From: Streptomyces harbinensis
Lineage (GTDB): Bacteria > Actinomycetota > Actinomycetes > Streptomycetales > Streptomycetaceae
NCBI RefSeq assembly: GCF_900116145.1
Contig: NZ_FPAB01000014.1
Span: forward strand, 1 to 64,000
Length of the DNA: 64,000 nt
Reading direction: 5' to 3'
This document shows, piece by piece, positions 55,275 through 64,000 of the stretch. Every line of letters begins with the position of its first letter. Position 1 is the first letter of the stretch. A model generated the notes under the pieces. It had not been told where the DNA came from, did no database searches, and worked only from the letters and a program-made list of their open reading frames with translations. Made by a program: the position numbers and the translations under genes.

Positions 55275-56285
55275 GTGACCGTCGTGGGTCCGTTCGGGGT
55301 GAGCGTGCGGGACCGGGCTCTGGAAGTGGACGTCCAGGCCGGTCTGGCGGCTGTCGAGGCGGGTCTGATAGAGGCCACGAAGAGCGATGTCCCCTTCATC
55401 ACGGAGGCCGCCCAGCACCTGGTGCGGGCCGGTGGCAAACGCTTCCGGCCGCTGCTGGTGATGCTGGCGGCGCGGTTCGGCGATCCGTACGCGCCAGGGG
55501 TCGTGCCGGCCGCGGTGGTGGTGGAGCTGACGCATCTGGCGACGCTCTACCACGACGACATCATGGACGAGGCGGAGATGCGGCGCGGGGTGCCCAGCGC
55601 GAACGCCCGCTGGGACAACTCGGTGGCGGTGCTGACCGGCGACTTCCTCTTCTCCCGGGCGTCCACGATGGTGGCCGATCTCGGCCCGGCGGCGGTGCGC
55701 ATCCAGGCCGAGGCGTTCGAGCGCCTGGTGACCGGGCAGTTGCAGGAGACGGCGGGGCCCGGGGCCGGTGAGGACCCGGTGGCCCACTATCTGGACGTGA
55801 TCGCCGGGAAGACCGGCTCGCTGATCGCGGTGGCCGGGCGGTTCGGCGCGATGATGTCGGGCGCCGAGGAGGCCGTGGTGGATGTCGTCACGCAGTTCGG
55901 GGAGCGGATCGGGATCGCCTTCCAGCTCGCGGACGACGTGCTCGACATCGCCAGTGACGGGGGCGAGTCGGGGAAGACGCCGGGGACCGATCTGCGCGAG
56001 GGCGTCCCCACGATGCCGGTGCTGCGGCTGCGCGAGATGGCGGCGCGCGGCGGGTCGGCGGCGGACCGGGAGCTGTGCGAGCTGATCGCCGGTGATCTGA
56101 GCGACGACGCGCGGCTGGCGGCGGCGCTGGCCGGGCTGCGGGCGCATCCGGCGCTGGAGGCGGCGAAGCAGGACACGCTGCGGTTCGCGGACGACGCGCG
56201 CCGCTGCCTCGCCCCGCTGCCGGAGGGGCCGGCGAAGGCGTCCATGGCGGCGCTGTGCGACCTGGTGGCGGACCGTACGCGGTAG
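55275..56285 (+). CDS. Polyprenyl diphosphate synthase (menaquinone side chain)
   Basis: A 336-aa all-trans prenyl transferase. First Asp-rich motif LYHDDIMDEAEMRRGVPSANAR (DDxxD; about residues 93-97) and second Asp-rich motif QLADDVLDIASDGGESGKTPGTDLREGVPTMP (about 215-219) bind Mg2+-diphosphate. The Ala at position 5 before DDIMD (ATLYHDD) is consistent with a long-chain product. Its place in the quinone region suggests it makes the menaquinone nonaprenyl tail. GTG with AGGAG 7 bp upstream. Final length is not deducible from sequence alone. Confidence 0.93.
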   Translation: MTVVGPFGVSVRDRALEVDVQAGLAAVEAGLIEATKSDVPFITEAAQHLVRAGGKRFRPLLVMLAARFGDPYAPGVVPAAVVVELTHLATLYHDDIMDEAEMRRGVPSANARWDNSVAVLTGDFLFSRASTMVADLGPAAVRIQAEAFERLVTGQLQETAGPGAGEDPVAHYLDVIAGKTGSLIAVAGRFGAMMSGAEEAVVDVVTQFGERIGIAFQLADDVLDIASDGGESGKTPGTDLREGVPTMPVLRLREMAARGGSAADRELCELIAGDLSDDARLAAALAGLRAHPALEAAKQDTLRFADDARRCLAPLPEGPAKASMAALCDLVADRTR

Positions 56286-56320
56286 CCGTGCGCGGGCGCG
56301 CTCCGGCGCGCGGAGACGGG

Positions 56321-56348
56321 AAGGGGCGGTGCCTGCGCACCGCCCCTT
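56321..56348 (+). terminator. Hairpin after the polyprenyl synthase
   Basis: Perfect 12-bp stem (AAGGGGCGGTGC with its complement) and 4-nt loop, 35 bp after the stop. Confidence 0.8.
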
Positions 56349-56376
56349 GCGCGTGTCCTGCGCACCCCTGTGGGGA

Positions 56377-56392
56377 GAACCCTTACGGGTTC
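56377..56392. promoter_or_regulatory. Inverted repeat upstream of the LolA-like gene
   Basis: GAACCCTTACGGGTTC: 6-bp arms and 4-bp spacer in the 259-bp gap between polyprenyl synthase and the LolA-like gene, 152 bp before that gene. Possibly an operator; could be a small hairpin. The rest of the gap has no gene I can support. Confidence 0.35.
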
Positions 56393-56544
56393 CGGGCGTT
56401 CCGGGCCGGCGGTCTACTCCGCGGGGAGGAGACGGGAGCCTCCCGGCGAAGGATGTCGAAAGCCCCGCACGCTGGTGCAATGGGTGGTGCTTGGGGCGAC
56501 GGTGGACCGATCGCCGCCTGCGGACAGATGGGGATGAGGGTGAC

Positions 56545-57429
56545 ATGGGACTGAACGCGCGCGTCAGGCGAGCGGGTTTGCCGCTGGCCGTGGTGGCCGG
56601 AGCCGCCGTGATCGGGGTGGGGGTGTGGCCGGCGATCGCCAGCGACGGGGCGCCGGACCTGCCGGAGATCACGGCCGAGGAACTGCTGGTGCGGATCGCG
56701 GAGTCCGAGACGACACAGCTGTCCGGCACGGTACGGATCCAGGCCGACACGGCGCTGTCGGGGGTGGCGCAGCTGGCCCGTGGCCTGGACGGTCCCGCGG
56801 GGCGGCTGGCCGATCTGGCGGGCGGCACCAGTACGTTGCGGATCGCGGTGGACGGCCCGGACCGGCAGCGGCTGGCGCTGGTGGACGGCGATTCGGACCG
56901 CTTCGCGCTCATCCACCGCGGCCAGGAGGTGTGGGCGTACGACAGCGACAGCAACGTGGCCTACCGGGCCGAGGTGCCGCTGGACGCGGAGCGCGACGCG
57001 CCGGGGGCCGACGAGCTGGGGGCGGCGCCGCATGTGACGCCGCAGGCCGCGGTGGAGCAACTGCTGGAGCAGGCCGGTGAGGTCGCCGAGGTGTCGGTGG
57101 ACGGCACCGCCCGGGTGGCCGGCCGCAGCGCCTACCAGCTGCTGGTGGAGCCGAAGGAGACGGCGGACGGCCACCTCGCGGTGGAGTCGGCCCGGATCTC
57201 GGTGGACGCCGAGACGGGGGTGCCGCTGGCGGTGACCGTGCAGGGCGAGAACGGGCCGCTGGTGGATCTGGCGTTCGCGCAGATCACCTACGGTCAGCCG
57301 GCGGGCGGCAGCTTCGACTTCACCCCGCCGCAGGACGCGACGGTGGTGGAGGTCGAGGCCGGCGAGCCGCTGCCGGGGCTGCTGCCCGACGCGATGCCGG
57401 ACTTCCTCGGCGAACTGCCCGTGCACTGA
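56545..57429 (+). CDS. LolA-like exported protein
   Basis: A 294-aa exported protein: basic n-region, hydrophobic segment (LPLAVVAGAAVIGVGVWPAIA, cleavage near residue 33), then a LolA/RsgA-like beta-domain: TTQLSGTVRIQADTALSG, STLRIAVDGPDRQRLALVDGDSDRFALIHRGQEVWAYDSDSNVAYRAEVP, VAGRSAYQLLVEPKE, VESARISVDAETGVPLAVTV. In Streptomyces these often precede an ABC transporter; here none follows. GAGGG lies 4 bp before the ATG. Confidence 0.88.
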   Translation: MGLNARVRRAGLPLAVVAGAAVIGVGVWPAIASDGAPDLPEITAEELLVRIAESETTQLSGTVRIQADTALSGVAQLARGLDGPAGRLADLAGGTSTLRIAVDGPDRQRLALVDGDSDRFALIHRGQEVWAYDSDSNVAYRAEVPLDAERDAPGADELGAAPHVTPQAAVEQLLEQAGEVAEVSVDGTARVAGRSAYQLLVEPKETADGHLAVESARISVDAETGVPLAVTVQGENGPLVDLAFAQITYGQPAGGSFDFTPPQDATVVEVEAGEPLPGLLPDAMPDFLGELPVH

Positions 57430-57457
57430 CGGCACGCCGAGGGGCGGACGGCCGGGG

Positions 57458-57481
57458 GCCGGCATCCGTGGGGGTGCCGGC
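57458..57481. terminator. Bidirectional hairpin between LolA-like and VOC genes
   Basis: GCCGGCATCC and GGGTGCCGGC form a 10-bp stem (one T-G pair) with a 4-nt loop; it ends at the minus-strand VOC stop and 28 bp after the plus-strand gene. Confidence 0.6.
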
Positions 57482-57952
57482 TCAGGCGGCGCAGAAGACG
57501 TTCCCTTCGGGATCGTGCATGATCCACCAGTGACCGGCCGGGCCCTGGTCGACCTCCCGGACGCGGGTGGCGCCCAGGGCCTCCAGGCGTTCGACGAGTT
57601 CGCCGAGCCGGCCGCGTTCCCCGTGGACGTCGATGTGCAGCCGGTTCTTGCCGGTGTTGGCTCCTGCCTCGGGCACGTCCTGGAACAGGATGCGGTGCCC
57701 CTGACCGATGCCGGTGGCCGGGTCGTACGGCTCGTCGGGGTGGCGCACGGCGGCCAGGCCCGCCCAGGCGCGGCGGCCGTGGTGCTCGGTGAGCGCGTCC
57801 TGGCGGATGTGCCCGGCCTCCAGCAGGCGTGCGATGAGGGCGCTGTGGTCCTCGACGGTGTAGCCGAGCGCGCCGGCCCAGAAGTCGGCGAGGCGGTGGG
57901 CGTCGGCGGTGTCGACGACGAGTTTCCAGTGCAGCGGTGCGGTCGCGTTCAT
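57482..57952 (-). CDS. VOC (glyoxalase-like) family protein
   Basis: A 156-aa protein with two beta-alpha-beta-beta-beta modules of the vicinal-oxygen-chelate fold: WKLVVDTADAHRLADFWAGALGYTVED at the start and the partner RLHIDVHGERGRLGELVERLEALGATRV...WWIMHDPEGNVFC at the end. Candidate metal ligands are H8, H106-region (HIDVH) and the terminal E of DPEGN. Function unclear (dioxygenase, resistance, or isomerase). The ATG at 57952 sits inside the divergent palindrome with no ribosome site; probably leaderless. Confidence 0.9.
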   Translation of the reverse strand: MNATAPLHWKLVVDTADAHRLADFWAGALGYTVEDHSALIARLLEAGHIRQDALTEHHGRRAWAGLAAVRHPDEPYDPATGIGQGHRILFQDVPEAGANTGKNRLHIDVHGERGRLGELVERLEALGATRVREVDQGPAGHWWIMHDPEGNVFCAA

Positions 57953-57976
57953 GTAACTGGTTATATTGGTTACATG
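57950..57976. promoter_or_regulatory. Palindromic divergent leaderless promoter
   Basis: CATGTAAC and GTTACATG arms enclose an 11-bp AT-rich centre. Each arm contains the start codon of one divergent gene (57952 minus, 57974 plus). The centre supplies a -10 to both: TATATT (57962-57967) 6 nt before the plus ATG and TATAAC on the minus strand 7 nt before the minus ATG. Confidence 0.6.
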
Positions 57977-58585
57977 ACCGGGAAAGCAACTCCGCCAGGC
58001 ATGCCGCTGCGTTCGGGTTCGGGTCTTGAGTACCGCTTCGACCCCGGAGCGCTGAGCTTCGAACTCCTGGTCACCGGCGGTCCGGACGGGATGGCGCGCT
58101 GGGAGGTGCTGCACGCCCCGGAGGACCTGCGCCGCTGGGCCGGACAGTGCCGCCTGGACCCCACCCCGGCGCTGGAGCTGGGCCCGGCGGACGTGCGGGC
58201 CGCCCGCACGGTGCGCGACGCGCTGTGGCGCATCGGCCTCGCCCGGGTCGCGGGCCGGGCGCCCGCCCCGGCCGATCTCGCCGCGCTGAACGCGGCGGCG
58301 GCCGTCCCGCCGCTGATACCGCGCCTGGCCCCGGACACCACCACCGCCGGCTGGGCGGAACCGGCCACCGGCGCCCACCTGCTGTCCACGGTCGCCCGGG
58401 ACGCGATCGCGGTGCTGACCGGCCCGCACGCGGACCGGCTCCGGATCTGCGCGGGCGAGAACTGCTCCCTGCTGTACGTGGACACCTCCCGCCCCGGCCG
58501 CCGCCGCTGGTGCGCGATGGAGAACTGCGGCAACCGCCACAAGGTCCGCGCCCACCGCGCCCGGCGGACACCGGAGGCCACCTGA
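57974..58585 (+). CDS. CGNR zinc finger (ABATE domain) protein, probable regulator
   Basis: A 203-aa protein with an N-terminal helical ABATE domain and a C-terminal CGNR zinc-finger: CAGENCSLLYVDTSRPGRRRWCAMENCGNRHKVRAHR (about residues 160-195), four Cys plus the CGNR signature. Such proteins are treated as putative DNA-binding stress regulators. ATG 57974 lies inside the palindrome shared with the VOC gene, so it likely represses both genes; a leaderless start with -10 TATATT. The direct operator link is inference. Confidence 0.9.
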   Translation: MTGKATPPGMPLRSGSGLEYRFDPGALSFELLVTGGPDGMARWEVLHAPEDLRRWAGQCRLDPTPALELGPADVRAARTVRDALWRIGLARVAGRAPAPADLAALNAAAAVPPLIPRLAPDTTTAGWAEPATGAHLLSTVARDAIAVLTGPHADRLRICAGENCSLLYVDTSRPGRRRWCAMENCGNRHKVRAHRARRTPEAT

Positions 58586-58610
58586 ACCCTCCGTGCGGGC
58601 GGGCGCCGGC

Positions 58611-58790
58611 TCAGCCGCGCGCGGTGTCCGGCGGCAGCGGCTCCTCGTGGCCCGCCGGCTCACCGTCCGGCACCGGGAGGATCAGCGGCCGGCCGCAGAC
58701 GGCGTGCGTCCAGTGCACCGTGTCCACGCTCTCGTCGAACCCGCGCCCGGGACCCCGCCCCGGACGCCCCACCGGAGCACGCTGTGTCAT
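58611..58790 (-). CDS. Small conserved-looking protein (59 aa), hypothetical
   Basis: A 59-codon frame with ATG 58790 preceded by AGGAAGG 10 bp upstream. The sequence (VHWTHAVCGRPLILPVPDGEPAG core with one Cys) is not low-complexity beyond a Gly/Arg/Pro-rich start and has the third-position bias of a real gene. I do not recognise it; similar short proteins occur in Streptomyces. The 262 bp to its right (to 59052) hold no gene I can support. Confidence 0.5.
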   Translation of the reverse strand: MTQRAPVGRPGRGPGRGFDESVDTVHWTHAVCGRPLILPVPDGEPAGHEEPLPPDTARG

Positions 58791-59052
58791 CGCCCGCCCG
58801 CCTTCCTGCTCGGCCCGGCCCCGACCCAGTGATGCCCGCCGGCGGGCCCCGGGATGCCGGGCGGAGACGCCCTGTTCGGCCGGGCCGGGCGCACCGGCCG
58901 CTCCGCCCCCCGCCTTGCGGCCTGCTCCGCGCCGCAGTCCCGCCCCCGCCCAGCGGTCGGTATCGGACCGCCCCGTACGGGCGGACCTGCGACCGGCTCC
59001 GCCCGTCCCGAGAGCCGCCTCCGTATGCCCCGTCACCGCCGGAGGCGAGCGC

Positions 59053-59967
59053 TCAGCGGTCCGGCAGGGCCAGCAGCCCCTCCAGGTACCGCTCCAGCCG
59101 GTCCTGGAGCACCGCCGGGGTCAGATCCGTCCGGCCCAGGGCGCGCCACGGCGTGGCGACCTTCTCCGCGTCGGGCGCGTAGCCCAGCGCGTCCAGCAGG
59201 TACCAGTAGCGGCGGGCCGCCGGGGCGGGGGAGAGGGTGCCGCCGGCCGCCGTGTAACGGGCCGGGAAGGCCAGGCCCGCCGCCGGGCCGTGCAGCAGGG
59301 CGAGGGCGGTGGCGCAGTGCGCCACATCGAGGTCGGCCGGGCCCCAGGAGGTCTCCACCCAGTCCACCACCCCGCTGACGCCGCCCGCGGCGAACAGCAC
59401 ATTGCCCGGGTGGTAGTCCCGGTGCAGGAACCGCCCCCGGTAGGCGGGCGGTTCGCGGTCGATCGCGGCGATCGCGCGGCGCCACGGCTCCGGGCGGCCG
59501 GTCCGCTCCGGGACCCGCACCCGGCCGGGAGCGGTCCATGCCTGGTACGTACGCGGCCGGTCCGCCGCCGGCACCGCCAGGCCGTGCACCCGGACCAGTT
59601 GGTCCGCGAGCGCGCCGGCCCGGGCGGGCGCCCCGGCGTCGTCCAGGCACACGGCGCCGGGCAGCAGCGTCATCAGCAGGGAGGGATGGTCGCAGTGGTC
59701 GGCCCGGGCGTCCACCGCCAGCAGCCGGGCGGCGGGTACGTCCGTCCCGGCCAGCAGCGTCAGGACCCGCGCCTCCCGGGTGAGCAGCCCGTCCGCGTGC
59801 CGCAGGAAGAACGCGTCGGTGAACGACCGCAGCACCAGGGAGCGTCCGCCGCTGGTGGTCAGCCGCCGCATCCGGGAGGTCCAGCCGCCCGCCAGCGGCA
59901 CCTGGCCGGTGAGGTGTTCGCCGTCCGCCAGGTGGCGCTCGACCCACTCCAGGGTGCGGTCCGTCAT
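59053..59967 (-). CDS. Aminoglycoside-phosphotransferase-fold kinase (APH family)
   Basis: A 304-aa small-molecule kinase. The catalytic Brenner motif is FLHRDYHPGNVLF (about residues 180-192, Asp base) and the metal-binding DFD-equivalent is VVDWVETSWGPADLDVAH (about 198-215). N-lobe starts with TGQVPLAGGWTSRMRRLTT. Substrates in this superfamily include aminoglycosides, choline, homoserine and others; none can be chosen. Ends 18 bp from the next gene region; divergent/adjacent to rarD on the same strand. Confidence 0.88.
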   Translation of the reverse strand: MTDRTLEWVERHLADGEHLTGQVPLAGGWTSRMRRLTTSGGRSLVLRSFTDAFFLRHADGLLTREARVLTLLAGTDVPAARLLAVDARADHCDHPSLLMTLLPGAVCLDDAGAPARAGALADQLVRVHGLAVPAADRPRTYQAWTAPGRVRVPERTGRPEPWRRAIAAIDREPPAYRGRFLHRDYHPGNVLFAAGGVSGVVDWVETSWGPADLDVAHCATALALLHGPAAGLAFPARYTAAGGTLSPAPAARRYWYLLDALGYAPDAEKVATPWRALGRTDLTPAVLQDRLERYLEGLLALPDR

Positions 59968-59977
59968 ACCGGGCAGG

Positions 59978-60955
59978 CTATCCGGCCCGGCCCGCCTCCG
60001 TCCGGGCCTGCGGCCCGCTCTCCGGCGCCGCCGCCGTGTGCGGCGTGTGGGCGAGGACGGTGCGCCGGGTGCGGCGCGCGGTGCGCAGCGCGTCGAACGT
60101 CAGCACGCACAGCGCCGCCCAGATCAGCAGGAAGCCCGCCCAGCGCTCCGGCGGCATCTCCTCGTGGAAGACGGTGAGGCCGAGCAGGAACATCATGGTC
60201 GGGGCGATGTACTGCATCATCCCGATCGTGGACAGCGGCAGCCGGACGGCGGCGGCGCCGAAGAAGATCAGCGGCAGCGCGGTGGCCACCCCGCTGGCGA
60301 CCAGCAGCAGCGCCTGGCCAGGGCCCTCGGCGGTGAAGCTGGAGTCGCCGCGCGCGGTGAGATAGATCAGATAGCCGAGCGCGGGCAGGAACTGGAACGC
60401 GGTGTCGGCGCTGAAGCCCTGGACGCCGTCGAGCCCGGTCTGCTTCTTCACCAGCCCGTACGCGGCGAACGAGGTGCTGAGCGCCAGCGCGATCCACGGC
60501 ACCTGGCCGTAGGCGACGGACATCACCAGCACCGAGGTCAGCCCGATGCCGACCGCCACCCACTGGAGGACGCGCAGCCGCTCGCCCAGCACCAGCACGC
60601 CGGCGGCGATGGACAGCAGCGGGTTGATGAAGTAGCCGAGCGAGGACTCCAGCACCCGGTCGTTCGCGATGGCCCAGATGAACAGGCCCCAGTTGACCGA
60701 TATCAGGGTCGCGGAGAGCGCCACCATCGCCAGCTGCTTCGGCCGCCGCAGCAGCGGCCCGATCCAGGACCAGCTGCGCACCAGCAGCAGGATCACCAGC
60801 GCGGTGGGCAGCGACCACACCATGCGGTGGGAGAGCACCTCCAGGGCGCCCAGGTCCTCCAGCAGGCGCCAGTACAGCGGCAGCAGCCCCCACATCCCGA
60901 AGGCCGCGAGGCCGAACACCATTCCGGCCCGTCCGCCGCCCGCCCCTGCGCTCAC
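59978..60955 (-). CDS. rarD: EamA/RarD family transporter
   Basis: A 325-aa ten-helix drug/metabolite transporter of the RarD branch: GMVFGLAAFGMWGLLPLYWRLLEDLGALEVLSHRMVWSL, LISVNWGLFIWAIANDRVLESSLGYFINPLLSIAAGVLVLGERL and IGMMQYIAPTMMFLLGLTVFHEEMPPERWAGFLLIWAAL. Substrates of RarD are unclear (chloramphenicol-linked name is historical). GTG 60955 has GAGGAG 6 bp upstream; an earlier TTG at 60979 is possible. It precedes the APH-like gene by 10 bp. Confidence 0.92.
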   Translation of the reverse strand: MSAGAGGGRAGMVFGLAAFGMWGLLPLYWRLLEDLGALEVLSHRMVWSLPTALVILLLVRSWSWIGPLLRRPKQLAMVALSATLISVNWGLFIWAIANDRVLESSLGYFINPLLSIAAGVLVLGERLRVLQWVAVGIGLTSVLVMSVAYGQVPWIALALSTSFAAYGLVKKQTGLDGVQGFSADTAFQFLPALGYLIYLTARGDSSFTAEGPGQALLLVASGVATALPLIFFGAAAVRLPLSTIGMMQYIAPTMMFLLGLTVFHEEMPPERWAGFLLIWAALCVLTFDALRTARRTRRTVLAHTPHTAAAPESGPQARTEAGRAG

Positions 60956-61049
60956 CACTGCCTCCTCGTGTGCGGTCAACCTCCAAGAAGGTAGCGCCCG
61001 GCGCGGGCTGTGTCATTCCCGTAGCGGCTCTACGGTCCTGACGGATGTC

Positions 61050-61640
61050 TCACACCCGATAGATCGAGGTGAGATCGATGTCGATCGGGAAGGGCACGCC
61101 GAGCTTGAGCTGATCGTGGTGGATGCCGGTGAGTAGGTAAGTGCGGGTAGCGGGATCGGCTTCGTAGACATAGACCACGGGGTAGCCCGACTTCTTGTCG
61201 TGCTCCACCCGCCAGAAGTGTGGAATGCCTGCACCGGCATACTTCTTGGGCTTGACGTTCCGATCACGGACCAGGGAATCGGGTGAGACGACCTCCACGG
61301 CCAGCAGCACATCCTCGGGGAGGAACGAGGTCTGCTCAGGACCGGTGTACGCGGACGTCTTCACCGCCAGAATGTCGGGCTCCGGGCGATTCCGCTTGCC
61401 CAGGGTGATGGTCATCTCCCGGAAGATCGCGAGCCGGTTGGGGGCCACCCGCACAAGTTCGTTCTCCAGCAACCGCATCGCCTTGGAGTGGAAGGCGGAC
61501 TGCGGACTCATCATGACAAGGCTCCCGTCGATCAGCTCCGTGTGGGGAGGCAGATTCGGCAGCCGGTCCAGGTCTTCGGCGGTGTAGCCGCCCACTGGGG
61601 GGCGCGGCCAGTCGTACTCGGGCTCGTGCTCGACATTCAT
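61050..61640 (-). CDS. Uma2 family endonuclease-like protein
   Basis: A 196-aa protein of the Uma2/DUF820 family, with a PD-(D/E)XK restriction-endonuclease-like fold: YTAEDLDRLPNLPPHTELIDGSLVMMSPQSAFHSKAMRLL, RNRPEPDILAVK (Asp), VLLAVEVVSPDSLVRDRNVKPKKYAGAGIPHFWRVEHD (E-x-V...K core). Very numerous in Streptomyces; biological role is not established. ATG 61640 has GGGAG 5 bp upstream; ATG 61652 is the alternative. A minus-strand terminator precedes it. Confidence 0.88.
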   Translation of the reverse strand: MNVEHEPEYDWPRPPVGGYTAEDLDRLPNLPPHTELIDGSLVMMSPQSAFHSKAMRLLENELVRVAPNRLAIFREMTITLGKRNRPEPDILAVKTSAYTGPEQTSFLPEDVLLAVEVVSPDSLVRDRNVKPKKYAGAGIPHFWRVEHDKKSGYPVVYVYEADPATRTYLLTGIHHDQLKLGVPFPIDIDLTSIYRV

Positions 61641-61695
61641 CACTGCTCCCATGAGCCAGATCCTCGCCGACGCTTCCAGCCTACGCGCCAAAAAG

Positions 61696-61733
61696 GACAA
61701 TCTCCCACTCGAATGTGTGAGTGGGAGATTGTC
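61696..61733 (-). terminator. Intrinsic terminator of korAB
   Basis: Perfect 15-bp stem (GACAATCTCCCACTC with its complement) and 8-nt loop; on the minus strand a CCTTTTT tract follows immediately. It lies 32 bp after the korB stop. One of few T-tailed terminators here. Confidence 0.9.
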
Positions 61734-61764
61734 GGGTTGACTGATGAATGGGGTGCGGGTGGGG

Positions 61765-62821
<1,057 letters not shown>

Positions 62822-62832
<11 letters not shown>

Positions 62833-64000
62833 CGGCGGGGCCTCCTTCGGCCTCCAGGATGGCGTTCGCGAGCCGCTCCGCCTTGAACGGCAGCCCGGTC
62901 ACCTGCGTGATGGACACAATGTCGACGAGGTACCTGGCCCGCAGCAGCGACGCCAGCTGGCCCAGGTTCATCTCCGGCACCAGCACCCGCTCGTAGCCGG
63001 CCAGCACCTCGCCCAGATTCGCCGGGAACGGGTTCAGGTTCCGCAGATGGGCCTGCGCCACCGCGCCGCCCGACCGGCGGATGCGGCGCACGGCGGCCGT
63101 GATCGGCCCGTACGTCGAACCCCACCCCAGCACCAGCGTCTTCGCCTCGCCGCCCGGGTCGTCCACCGTGACCTCCGGCACCTCGATGCCGTCGATCTTG
63201 GCCTGCCGGGTGCGCACCATGAACTCGTGGTTGGACGGCGAGTACGAGATGTTGCCCGTGCCGTCCTGCTTCTCGATGCCGCCGATGCGGTGTTCCAGCC
63301 CCGGCGTGCCCGGCACGGCCCACGGCCGCGCCAGCGTCTCCGGATCGCGCTTGTACGGCCAGAACACCTCGGTGCCGTCATCCAGCGTGTGGTTCGGCCC
63401 GGTGGCGAACCGCACCCGCAGATCCGGCAGCTCGGCCGGCTCCGGCACCCGCCACGGCTCGGAGCCGTTGGCCAGGTACCCGTCGGAGAGCAGGAAGACC
63501 GGCGTCCGGTACGTCAGCGCGATCCACGCCGCGTCCAGCGCCGCCGTGAAGCAGTCCGCCGGGGTGGCCGGCGCCACCACCGGCACCGGCGCCTCGCCGT
63601 TGCGCCCGTACATCGCCTGGAGCAGATCCGCCTGCTCCGTCTTGGTCGGCAGCCCGGTGGACGGACCGCCGCGCTGGATGTCCACGATCAGCAGCGGCAG
63701 CTCCAGCGAGACCGCGAGCCCGATCGTCTCCGCCTTCAGCGCCACCCCGGGCCCCGAGGTGGTGGTGACCCCCAGCGCGCCGCCGAACGCCGCGCCGAGC
63801 GCCGCGCCGATCCCGGCGATCTCGTCCTCCGCCTGGAAGGTGCGCACGCCGAAGTTCTTGTGGCGGCTAAGCTCGTGCAGGATGTCGGAGGCCGGGGTGA
63901 TCGGGTACGAGCCCAGGTACAGCGGCAGGTCCGCCTGCTGGGCGGCGGCGATCAGCCCGTAGGACAGCGCCAGGTTGCCGGAGATGTTGCGGTAGGTGCC
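62822..64000 (-). CDS. korA: 2-oxoglutarate:ferredoxin oxidoreductase alpha subunit (N-terminus outside)
   Basis: The C-terminal 392 residues of the alpha subunit. Visible parts are LPLYLGSYPITPASDILHELS (substrate-pocket YPITPAS), DEIAGIGAALGAAFGGALGVTTTSGPG, LLIVDIQRGGPSTGLPTKTEQADLLQAMYGRNGE, VFLLSDGYLANGSEPW and the C-terminal VLVPEMNLGQLASLLRARYLVD. The large alpha (gamma-alpha fused) form in actinomycetes carries an N-terminal gamma domain; its start is beyond 64000. Couples to korB by overlap. Confidence 0.95.

Noticed and set aside
58791..59036. Upstream extension of the 59-aa gene to ATG 59036
   Set aside because: The extra part is low-complexity Gly/Arg/Ala and the internal ATG has a good ribosome site.

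Overview
The window is GC-rich throughout (about 70% or more by eye, with GTG starts and strong third-position G/C bias) and carries gene families typical of Streptomyces or a close relative: the futalosine menaquinone pathway, a 14-gene nuo operon with actinobacterial tails, Ser/Thr kinases, a KorAB ferredoxin oxidoreductase, and DUF4229 and DUF3152 proteins. From memory, the order (ubiX, Lrp, mqnE, mqnA, csp, mqnC, menG, geranylgeranyl reductase, nuoA-N, polyprenyl synthase, korAB) matches the SCO449x-459x region of the S. coelicolor chromosome core, with accessory genes in between.

1-12 kb is mostly accessory. A partial Ser/Thr kinase is followed by a minus-strand three-gene unit (WXG-like helical protein, 788-aa protein, lipoprotein) with a marked GC drop. 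Then come an acetyltransferase, a SigG-like ECF sigma factor with a SnoaL-like tail, a short AbiEi-like protein, a free-standing SecDF-head-domain protein, a Ser/Thr kinase fused to a TerD domain, an Fpg/Nei glycosylase, an O-methyltransferase, a rhomboid protease and a lipoprotein whose natural start reads ATC.

12-27 kb holds early menaquinone genes (ubiX, mqnE, mqnA, mqnC) and an Lrp regulator. Among them are a Cys-containing leader peptide plus DAACS symporter, a HigBA-type toxin-antitoxin pair, a PBP4-type D-Ala-D-Ala carboxypeptidase, an AMP ligase lacking its usual lysines, a cold-shock gene and a second kinase. 27-36 kb has a DUF3152 zincin, menG, a geranylgeranyl reductase, a LAL regulator coupled to a hydrolase, an NlpC/P60 hydrolase and a TSUP permease.

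36.9-53.1 kb is nuoA-N, complete and tightly coupled, with a Rex-like operator before nuoA and a 42-bp perfect palindrome after nuoN. 53-64 kb holds a lipoprotein, fahA, a polyprenyl diphosphate synthase (probable quinone side chain), a LolA-like protein, a divergent VOC/CGNR pair that appears leaderless in both directions over one palindrome, an APH-like kinase, rarD, a Uma2 nuclease and korAB, the last running off the window end.

Functionally the window links menaquinone synthesis (mqnA, mqnE, mqnC, ubiX, polyprenyl synthase, menG, side-chain reductase) to its main user, complex I, and to a TCA-linked ferredoxin reductant source (KorAB). No rRNA, tRNA, CRISPR array, prophage, insertion sequence or secondary-metabolite cluster was seen.
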